Source: Sabellastarte sp. h YS-2021
Lineage: Eukaryota; Annelida; Polychaeta; Sabellida; Sabellidae
NCBI GenBank assembly: GCA_964017235.1
Contig: OZ024933.1
Span: forward strand, 56,402,255 to 56,466,254
Reading direction: 5' to 3'
DNA: 64,000 bases
In this document: positions 55,946 to 64,000 of the stretch, one piece after another
How the letters are laid out: each line of letters opens with the position of its first letter
How positions within the stretch are numbered: the stretch's first letter is position 1
Made by a program: the position numbers and the translations under genes
Notes under the pieces: generated by a model
Told to the model about the DNA's origin: nothing
Databases searched by the model: none
The model's input: the letters and a program-made list of their open reading frames with translations, nothing else

Positions 55946-58900
55946 GAAAAATTTAATAGTAATTTAAATTTTTATTAGAAATACTTACCATTTCCTAACA
56001 GTAGCTATTTGTTGGAGCCATCCAACCCAATGGCCAACGCAGAGATGCGATTTTTAAGGTTATATAACAACCTTAACCAAGCCATTGGGTTACAGTAGTC
56101 CGTCCTCCCGCCAATTAGGTCACATGACCACATTGTTTACTTCATTATTTTTGTTGGCCATCATCAGTATGGACGTCTTTGGGAATTAGTACAAGTTTTT
56201 GTCAAGGTTTTATTTATTTTTTTGAGATTTTATCTGTTAATCTCACTTCATATTTTATATGTATATGATACAGTACTTATACATTTATTAAATCTTCCAA
56301 GGTATGCATTATTATGCAATAAAGGACTTTTTGGATGGTGACATCGAAAATTTGATCGTCTTCAACCTCCAGGAAATAAGTTTTCATAAAGAAGGTCCTG
56401 ATGCTACAATAATATTATTATACAGCTTGCCAGTCGTTTGGTTCAGTTTGCTGGACGATGGAAGGTTTAATTTTGCAGCATTCATATATACAAAGAATGT
56501 AATCTTCAATAAGAAGCGATCTGGATGATGCCATCTTGGAAGAGAATGACAATTCGAGTGGCCGTTATTGCTGTTCACGTCGGGTTCTAACAGCCAGGTG
56601 TTGAAAGCAATTTTTATCACAATATACATCCCAGTCGAATAGATTGTCGACAATTCAGTAGAAGGAATCTCCCTTGGGGGCAGCCATTTACGTTGCCGTG
56701 GACACTGCATCATGGAGAATTTTTGAATGCAGGAAAGACTACCTCTTCGGAAAACTCTTCCGTCGAGGTCCAGTCAAAACATTCAGTAAAGGAAAATACC
56801 TGCATGACGTCATTCAAGTACAATCGAGTATCTATTCCTCCCAAAAGGTTTAGATTTGGGTTGTCTGATGCCCGGGAGTGTCATTCATATCTACAAGGAA
56901 AGGCTTTGGTTTCAATAGTTTTAGACAAGAATTGAGTACAATCGGGTTTCTATACCTCTCAAAAGGTTAGATTCAGGTTGTCAGGTGATGGGGATTATGA
57001 TTCATCTCAAGAATACAAGGAATCTATTCCTTATTTTACTTTTGGCTGACTGTTATTGAGTGGCTAGGGATTGATTTAACAGGCACAGGTTCTGTGAATG
57101 CTCCCTTGTTTGGTCACATTTACATTCCTTGGGTAACAGCCAGCATTGAATGTGGCTTTTATGTTGGGTTTCAAGGAGTTTGAAGCCTCTGATGTTTTAA
57201 AGAGCAGCTATACAGGAAGAAGTTTTGCTTGGACTTCCTTACATACATCACTTTCCTGGACAGCTCCTTAGTTGCAGCAGGTCTGCAGGAGGAACATGAC
57301 CTTTCAGACACTTTGCAAACAAAGGTCCCTGGTAGGGGACTGTAAGAGAGAGGAAGCGTGTCTTACTCACTTCTTCAGTTCAGGTCAAATTTAGAGGATC
57401 CTAGGGATCACTATGATATGTTATAGACTTCAATATGCTTTGGACTGGGTGCAATGATGTTTGCATTTCCAGTCCAGTCAACCAGTTTGTGTTCAAATCT
57501 TCTTGTTGCAGTTTGCCCATGTCTAAGAACATGTGACTCAACAGGAGGGATGTAACTTAGAATGCCTTTAGCAAACCTACAATGCATTTTTCACTCCTAA
57601 TGAGGTTCTCTTGCTGGACATATTAGATGTTCAGAGGATTTTCATCTAGTGTTTTCATGGAAATAACAATAATTAGTAACTCTAGAAGTGAGCATGCTTC
57701 TAGTTCTGGACTAATAAAAGGGCACCAGGCCTCAGAGCAGGTCTTTTTGTCCCTATCATGATAGTTACCATGGAATAGAGTTACAAGTGCCTCCTACTCC
57801 TCAGCTAGTTAAAAGGGGAGTGGATCTTACTTATACAGGCCCTATGGAAGCAGGGATGATAGCTGGCTTCCTGTGGTTTCAAGGAACCTTTCCCCAGTTT
57901 TGGTACTATACAAGTCTTGGGAAAGTAGAATATTCAGCCAGACTTTTTAGAAGTGAGGTTGGCAGAAGTTAAAAAAAAAACGGGAGAAACAGCAATTGTG
58001 ATAAAAGCTGTTTATGAAATGATCGACAAAAGGGTGATATCACCAGTCACATCGCTGGAAGTTTACAGTTAGAGTCTATTTCTTGGGGTTAGTGAAGAAG
58101 AAATGACTGTCAGTATACTTAAGGTCAGGTAAACAAGCTTTGCATGTATCTTACTCAATATGAACTGTTGCAGTATATTCGGCATTTGTGTATAGAAGGC
58201 GACTGGTTGACATCACTAGAATTTATGGGTGTAGTACACATAATTCACCGATTCATCCATCTAACAAGGTATCTTCGCTTCATTGGAGGCTACAGATTCT
58301 ACCAGTTCACTGCCTTACCCTTCAGTATTGCTACAGTTTTTCTCGAGTTCACCAAGGTAGCAAAGAGTTGAAGCTGATGGCTCTCGCAGAAGGTTGGCTA
58401 ATGACAACAAATTCAAAACAGTCGACCCCAGTAGTCTTTGGATATCCCACTACTCTGGTTCACAGGGATCATCTTCAGTGGTGGACCACTTGTTTAATTT
58501 GTAAGGAGTATTCACCACTCCTTCAGAAGGAGCACAGTCTCCTTCCTTTCGCAGATACTTACCTAAGGTTTGGGGTGCTCACTTGAGGCATCCACAGCCA
58601 GTGGTCTATGGAATCAGGAAGAGTCAAGGCTCCACATAACATTTGACAGCTAAAAGCAATGTTGGTTAGCTTAAAAATGATTCAGAAATCTTCTGAATAT
58701 AAATCTGTTGATTTTCACAGATAATTCTTTAGTGGTGGCCTGTTTGAACAACCAGGGAGGCATCCACTATCAGGTAATCTGAAGAATCATGGGTTGGACG
58801 GATGCCAGGATGATTCAGATTCAGGGGAAGTGAATCCTAGAGAATCTAATGTTCTAGCACATTCCTTCTCCACAGAGAAAAGGTGTTTCGAACTGAAGGG

Positions 58901-60372
58901 GCAATGAATCATCAGTTTTTCAATTGAATTTGCCATTGCTCCCATCAATCAGGTGTTGATGTGTTGCAACAAAGACCTTTGTAGGTCTCCTGTTAGACTT
59001 GGGAAACAGATGTTTTGCCCAGGACCTGGATCCTGCAGGTGATGCAAAAGATGTATGTGTCTCATGTCCCAGACAGTCAGTCTTGGGAAACAGATGCATT
59101 GAACATCTCTGGGGAGGGTCTGGTCAGTTATGTCCAGTGGCCCTCATCCCTCAGGTGATTCAACAGATGACCACCTACAGGTGCAAAATCATCATGTTTG
59201 GGTGGCCAGGGATTTTATAGTTTTGGGATCTGGTGAATCTGTCCACAAAACTTCTTCTAAGACTTCCCTTGGGGTAAATCTGTTAACTCAACCATTCAGC
59301 ATCAGACTTCACAAAAATCTAGCTTACTTGAATCTTCATGATTGACATCTTGAGTCGGGCATGAATATTATGGAAGATTCCCAGAGGAAGTGGTGAAACA
59401 ATGAAGGAGCACTCCTCAAGGAGAATCTGAGAATCAATTGTTCTATTTTGGGAAGTGGTGTGAAGAGAGCCAGGTATTCCATTCCACATGGAGCAAATTT
59501 CCTGAAATACTAGTTTAAGGAAAACATCCTAATACCATCCACTATGTTGGGCTGTAGAACAGCAATTGCGGATGGTGTGGGGCCAAAAGGGTCAAGAAGT
59601 ATCTTAAAGTTGAGATAAATAAGAGATTAATAACTTTAAGTAAGAGACAAACCAATAGTAAAATAGTGACATTCTTGTTTGGACCCTTCCCTTGGTTATA
59701 GGGAGAATTGGTCACAAGTAACTTTGGCCCATTTACTGCCTTCTTGGCCATGAACCAGTTGGCTTCAGATGGGCCTACTGCAATTACTGTAATTGAGCCA
59801 GTGGTCTTTGTGGATTACAGATTCATGGTAAGGGAGTGACATTAATGCTTGGACATATTCTTCCTTTAGTTATAAGGAGAATGGGTCACAAGTAACTCTG
59901 ACCCCTTCAATTGCCAGAACCAGTTGGCTTTGGATCGGCCTACTGCAATTAAGCATGTGGTCATGACAGTGCTTCGCCTCTTTGAACAGCAGTTTGACTC
60001 AATATGGGTCTGTCCGTGTTAGGGGCTTGGTGATCAAAAGGTTTGGGGTAGAACAAAATCTTTTGTTTTTACTGCCATTAAGAAAGTTTCTTACAAAAGA
60101 CTTATCTTTTGGCACTTATTTCATCTTGATTGAGTCATGATTGAGTCACGGAATCTATTGATGTATGTTTTGATTGCATCTTTAGTTTTATATGTAATTT
60201 CCTTACATGAGTTTCTTGATACATGTTATTGGAAATTGCATTGTATGTATACCAATTTCTGTCTGAAAAACCTCTGTTGTCATAGGGTCAGATTTGAAAT
60301 TGGGTCCTACAGTTGCAGTTACAGTTTGTTACTTTATAAGTATGTGTTTCATACGTATATGGGTACATTTGC
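55946..60372 (+). mobile_element. DIRS-3w, very decayed DIRS copy on the plus strand
   Basis: It begins AAAAATTTAATAGTAATTTA and ACTTACCATTTCCTAACAGT, the same layout as the DIRS-1w end (AAAATTTTAATTACTTAAAT, GCTTACCATGTGGGACTC). Recognisable remnants in order: RT near 58190-58370 (GDWLTSLEF, RYLRFIGGYRFYQFTALPFS), RNase H near 58715-58775 (DNSLVVACLNNQGGIH), methyltransferase-like IIMFGWPGIL near 59200, and recombinase end near 60210-60290 (CYWKLHCMYTNFCLKNLCC). Stops and frameshifts are everywhere. No right-hand ITR was found, so the 3' end is lost. Confidence 0.75.
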
Positions 60373-60465
60373 AGTTTGTTACATTCCTTAGATACCCTGT
60401 GGGTCGAAAATTTCAACGAAATCACTCTATCTCGCACGGTTAAGGAGATAGAAGCAAATTTGCCT
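60373..60465. repeat. Half unit of the 169-bp repeat after DIRS-3w
   Basis: TTACATTCCTTAGATACCCTGTGGG to GGAGATAGAAGCAAATTTG (marks given in short), then the B tail. It is not in register with the left junction at 55945, so some of the unit was lost with the end of DIRS-3w. Confidence 0.85.
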
Positions 60466-60855
60466 TTTTCAGTATTCAAAATAGCCAATTACTCATTTAT
60501 TTAATTAATTACTCACTCCTCTATGAAGCAATTCCCCCCAAAAGCAATCCCATACAAGCTATTAACCCAATGAACCTCCATACCAAATTTCAGAAAGCTA
60601 GGCTTAATAGCATTCCTTAAAATGTCTGGAAACCAAAGAGATATTCAAAAGTAGCAATGTAGCTATTACTCAGTTAGCTATAGAGCTATCATCACCAAAA
60701 GCAATCCCATACAAGCTACTAACCCAATAAACCTGCATGCCAAATTTAGTAAAGATAGGATAAGAACTGTTGCCTAAAATGTCTGGAAACCAAGTGGGAC
60801 GCTGGACGCCGGAAAAAGCAAAAATAATATGTCCACCCCCCAGTGGGGTGGACAT

Positions 60856-61077
60856 AATAATCCGTGCGAGCAGTGCATGCGCCAAACGAAAAAGATGCTA
60901 TGACGTCAGGTTGTCTAGACAGGAAGGAAGTACGAAGCGCCATCTAGCGAGTGCAGTGTGAGGACCAGCCAGCTGGTGGAAACACAGGACGTCTTTTTCT
61001 GATGTTTGGCGGGCCGGTCTGCGCCGACCGGTTTAGCATATTGTCCATTGGATAAGATGTATTAACGCAATAAAATT
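60856..61077. repeat. DIRS-2w terminal inverted repeat (5' end of the element)
   Basis: Inverse of 50400-50620, for example GGAAGTACGAAGCGCCATCT. Ends in CGCAATAAAATTG, as DIRS-1w ends in GCGTAATAAAATTG. Confidence 0.85.
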
Positions 61078-61485
61078 GATAATTGTATTTATTCATAGCT
61101 ATTATCCAAAATAGTTAGAACATAGAGTAAAAAGCTATTTGGAGAATAAAATACTTTGAGTTCATGACGTTAAAATATTTCCAAATATACAATCAAAAAG
61201 TTTTAACAGAAAACACAAAACAATGGACTGATGCTTAATTTAATACATATGGATATAACTTTATTTTGTCTTATTTTTCAGGATGATGTACCTCATTTTT
61301 AAGTAATCACTGAATAAGTTGTCTAAATCACATTTTAGAGGTTCTTCTTTTGTATATATTGTATCAACAATCCTAATCAATTAAAAGTACAAATTATTCA
61401 CATCCTGTTCATGCTATCCAGTCAGTGCCCAAAGTTACTGCAAGAAATTATAATAAAATATACACTTTTTCTGTATAACACTCAC
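61078..61485. other. Intron sequence without recognised feature
   Basis: AT-rich, between DIRS-2w and the PX exon. Nothing recognised. Confidence 0.5.
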
Positions 61486-61583
61486 TTATTAATTGCTGCT
61501 GTACAAGAATCTGAAGGCCACTGCTCAAAGAACTTGTGAACGTCTTCACCCTGAGAAATTTCCTCTGGAAGACTGAGGACTGC
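61486..61583 (-). CDS. NCF1-like: p47phox-like gene, exon: end of PX domain
   Basis: CATATTTTCAG precedes and GTGAGTG follows. Phase 0 in, phase 2 out. It encodes AVLSLPEEISQGEDVHKFFE and QWPSDSCTAAIN. A Leu-x-LP-xxIS start followed by a helix ending in FFE is the last part of PX domains of the p47phox/Tks group, which bind phosphoinositides. The earlier PX exons are beyond the right edge. Confidence 0.8.
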
Positions 61584-61849
61584 CTGAAAATATGACATGC
61601 TATAATTAAGTCTTTCAGGGCCACACTTCTCTGTATCATTTTCAAACATAGTACTGACTTTCTACCCTTGAATGTCCACCAGTGAACACTGAGGTTACAT
61701 TTCTTTGTTAGAGAGCAAGGATAGATGCTTCTATGTGTTACATATATTGGACACTATATTAGTACATTGTATATTACATATATTAGGCACTATATTAGTG
61801 CATTGTTTAATTTAAGCTTTATGTTTATACATTGTCATAAAAGATAATT

Positions 61850-62747
61850 GTGTTGTTGGTTCTTTTTGTGTGTTGACATTTAAAGTAAGGGAGTTATTGA
61901 CTTTTGTGTTGTAGTGTTTATTGATCTGTTCACAGACTGGGGGAAATCCCCCCCTCAGTGGTTATGTTAGATTTGGGGAAACCCAATTGCCAGTAGTTTC
62001 TAGAACTTCCTCCTTTGGCCTAGATGGCTCAAGCCTTTTTGAGTTGGTTCTGTACAATTCCAGAGAAATCTGTGAATGTATATAAGGAATGTACATCTGA
62101 CCACAAGTGAACTTTGTATTCGCTGGCTATAAGGAGAGCTATTGTGTTTTGGAATATAATATAACTTGTGTTGCTGTGAACTTTTACTGGAGTGAACTGG
62201 ATACATCATCTGGACAGATTTATTGTACTTTGGATATTTTGGATATTGTACATTCATATAACAGAGAGTGAATTTACTGCATTTTGGACATTGTCCACAT
62301 CTTGGAGCAGACAGTACAGTTGTGTTAACTCTCTAAATATCTCCAGACAGACATTCTGTGTGACTGGATATATAAAGAATAGCAGGACAAGAACCTTTTG
62401 TGTTGTTGAGTGTGAGACAGGTCACAAGATATAGATATCCATGTGTGAGTGAACATTGGACAGATCACGGGACAGACCACAGGACATTGGACAGATCACA
62501 GAATATACTACAGGACGGATTACGTAACAGATTGTTGGATACAGCGGATAAACTTAACTCTTAATTTCAGTGGTCAGGTCGGCTAGATCTTATTATTGTA
62601 TTAGTGTGTTTAGTTAAGAGCATACCAGTTGACTGTAATCATTATTATTGACTATTAAATAAATTTGTTAAGTTTAACTTTTTGCTTTTTCTGTTACAAC
62701 TTAAAGACAACCGGTAATTGCTACCGTGCTTGCCCGTGACCGTAACA
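61850..62747 (+). repeat. 5' LTR of a Gypsy-type retrotransposon (start uncertain)
   Basis: Ends CCGTAACA, directly before the primer binding site. It contains a TATA-like TGTATATAAGG near 62077 and an ATTAAATAAA polyadenylation-type signal near 62655. The left border cannot be fixed without the 3' LTR, which lies outside the window; TG starts are available near 61850-61925. Confidence 0.5.
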
Positions 62748-62754
62748 GGAAAAT

Positions 62755-62772
62755 TGGGGGCTCGTCCGGGAT
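62755..62772 (+). promoter_or_regulatory. Primer binding site, tRNA-Pro type
   Basis: TGGGGGCTCGTCCGGGAT is the complement of a tRNA-Pro 3' end and stands seven bases after the LTR end. It starts minus-strand DNA synthesis. Confidence 0.8.
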
Positions 62773-62867
62773 CCAACCATTTGATTACAACCATTTGATC
62801 AACTGCTCAATTAACATTTTGAAAATCCATTTGATTTAGTAATTGGTTACAGTCAACAGTGCTCAAA

Positions 62868-64000
62868 ATGGCTAGTGCTAAAGAGTTTGTCCAATCACCA
62901 TCTATGGAAGTTCTAGAAACTTTTAAAAAAGATATGTTAATGCAGATAGCGCAAGAGTTACAGTTAGAGGTAAAAAGGTCAACACGTAAACATGAACTTA
63001 AAAGGCTTATTGTTGAACAGTTAGTTGATGAAGATGTTTTACCTGATAGTTGTTTAGAAGTGTATAAGCCTCTACCAATGGAACCTTCTGGGCAATATGA
63101 GATCAGGCGATTAGAAATTGAAAGAGAGCTAAAACTTAGAGAATTTGAAGCTAGAGAAAGAGAGCTTGAAGCTCAACAACGAAAAGAAGAGCTTGAAGCT
63201 CAACAGCGAAAAGAAGAGCTTGAGGCTCGAAAAGAAGAGCTTGAAGCTCAAAAATATGAAAAAGAACTTGAGCTTAAACATGAAAGAGAAATGAAAGCTT
63301 TAGAATTAAATGCTCGTCGAATTGCCCATGAAGAGTCCATTGCTACTAAATTTGATCTGGGGAAAAATGTGCGACTGGTACCACCTTTTAATGAGTCGGA
63401 GGTCGATAAGTACTTTCAACACTTTGAAAGAGTAGCTCAAAATTTGAAATGGCCTATAGACCAGTGGCCTTTATTGCTGCAAAGTGTTTTGAGGGGAAAG
63501 GCCCAGGAGGCATACACGGCTTTGCCAATTTCTGAATGTGTGGACTATAACTCTGTCAAAAATGCTATTTTGAAAGCATATGAGTTGGTACCAGAAGCAT
63601 ATCGTCAAAAATTCAGAAATTATCGTAAACAAGAAAGTCAAACTCATGTTGAATTTGCCCATGAGAAAGAAGTGTATTTTGACAGATGGTGTAATTCTAG
63701 GGAAGTAGGTACAGACTTTGAAAAACTTAGGCAAGTTATTTTGATTGAAGAGTTCAAAAGGTGTGTTCGTGATGACATTAAAACCTATCTAGATGAACAG
63801 AAAGTTGAAAATTTGGCAAAAGCAGCAGCTTATGCTGATGATTATGCGCTAACTCACAAGTCCACTTTCAACAAGAATAAGTCCTTTGGTCCTGCTAAAA
63901 AGTCGTATCCAGAAATAGGAAAGAAATCTGAAAATGTAGCTCCAGAAAAGAGTTCAGATAAGGGTCAAACCTCAAATCAGACTATGAGTAAGGATAGGAA
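62868..64000 (+). CDS. Gypsy/Ty3-type Gag, open to the window edge
   Basis: ATG at 62868 (MASAKEFVQSPSMEVLETFK). The frame is open for at least 377 codons with no stop and is cut by the window. In order: a helical head (LEVKRSTRKHELKRLIVEQL); a charged coiled coil at about residues 90-155 with an eight-codon RKEELEAQ-type repeat; and a capsid-like part (RLVPPFNESEVDKYFQHFER, WPLLLQSVLRGKAQEAY, AYRQKFRNYRKQESQTHVEF, FDRW, LRQVILIEEFKRCV). The last block matches the SCAN-like capsid C-terminal region of Gmr1-type Gypsy elements. A Lys-rich tail follows. Pol is expected outside the window. The intact frame suggests a young copy. Confidence 0.85.
   Translation, partial: MASAKEFVQSPSMEVLETFKKDMLMQIAQELQLEVKRSTRKHELKRLIVEQLVDEDVLPDSCLEVYKPLPMEPSGQYEIRRLEIERELKLREFEARERELEAQQRKEELEAQQRKEELEARKEELEAQKYEKELELKHEREMKALELNARRIAHEESIATKFDLGKNVRLVPPFNESEVDKYFQHFERVAQNLKWPIDQWPLLLQSVLRGKAQEAYTALPISECVDYNSVKNAILKAYELVPEAYRQKFRNYRKQESQTHVEFAHEKEVYFDRWCNSREVGTDFEKLRQVILIEEFKRCVRDDIKTYLDEQKVENLAKAAAYADDYALTHKSTFNKNKSFGPAKKSYPEIGKKSENVAPEKSSDKGQTSNQTMSKDR

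Larger units (their letters stand above)
55156..60855 (-). mobile_element. Helitron2-like element B3, truncated, holding DIRS-3w
   Basis: Starts directly within a 169-bp unit at AAATGGCCGCC without the CTAG end, runs 4.7 units, is split by DIRS-3w (55946-60370), then resumes at 60373 and ends with the B tail and the hairpin 60830-60854. Its right part is over 90% like 24862-25254 by eye. It lies within DIRS-2w. Confidence 0.65.
50382..61077 (-). mobile_element. DIRS-type retrotransposon DIRS-2w, split by element B3
   Basis: Inverted ends: 50400-50620 matches the reverse complement of 60865-61065 (ACAATATGCTAAAC, GACCGGCCCGCCAAAC, AGATGGCGCTTCGTACTTCC against the inverse). The outer end (CAATTTTATTGCG as inverse at 61060-61077) resembles that of DIRS-1w. 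The minus-strand body 50681-55155 has gag, RT, RNase H, the methyltransferase-like region and the recombinase start. Element B3 with DIRS-3w (55156-60855) lies between the gag start and the right end. Stops, frameshifts and loss of the recombinase C-terminus mean this copy is dead. Confidence 0.8.

Noticed and set aside
63471..63734. Minus-strand frame across the Gag region
   Set aside because: Shadow of the plus-strand Gag frame, which is longer and has family similarity.

Overview
This window looks like nuclear DNA of a marine or aquatic invertebrate, most likely a mollusc. It is AT-rich with long introns and GT-AG exons, and it is full of DIRS-type retrotransposons, tandem-repeat-bearing Helitron-like elements and mollusc-style satellites. 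The species cannot be named from the sequence. No bacterial or organellar genes, rRNA genes or CRISPR arrays are visible.

Almost the whole window is the inside of one minus-strand host gene. Six exons with matching phases (61583-61486, 49678-49512, 45674-45471, 25812-25702, 19524-19395, 10054-9908) encode the end of a PX domain, a charged linker, two SH3 domains and a basic KKRTPPRR stretch. That is the layout of p47phox (NCF1), the NADPH oxidase organizer. The gene is cut at both window edges, and its introns (up to about 19.7 kb) hold everything else.

Layout from left to right. 206-9082: a Helitron2/Helentron-like non-autonomous element (called B1 here) with a 169-bp tandem repeat core, split by a degenerate DIRS retrotransposon (DIRS-1w, 1319-7691). 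9188-9806: a poly(A)-tailed retroposed insert. 10412-18946: a second Helitron-like family (A1) carrying about 50 copies of a 133-bp satellite with higher-order structure. 19783-21387: a related element (E), interrupted by B2 (21388-25254). 26950-27563: a short repeat element (C). 27760-28091: a tRNA-derived SINE. 29191-32188: element D, with about 11 copies of a 147-bp repeat. 32715-44798: a large DNA transposon with a three-exon Tnp2/CACTA-like transposase on the minus strand and a divergent five-exon BEN-domain gene on the plus strand; both reading frames are intact after splicing. 46845-47075: a LINE fragment. 47410-49372: element A2. 50382-61077: a second DIRS element (DIRS-2w), split by a B element that itself contains a third, very decayed DIRS copy. 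61850-64000: the 5' end of an LTR retrotransposon with a tRNA-Pro-type primer binding site and an open Gag frame running off the window.

The most interesting parts are the BEN-plus-transposase element, the common architecture of the satellite-bearing Helitron-like elements, the three-level nesting at the right, and a possible intronic polyadenylation site inside the p47phox-like gene.
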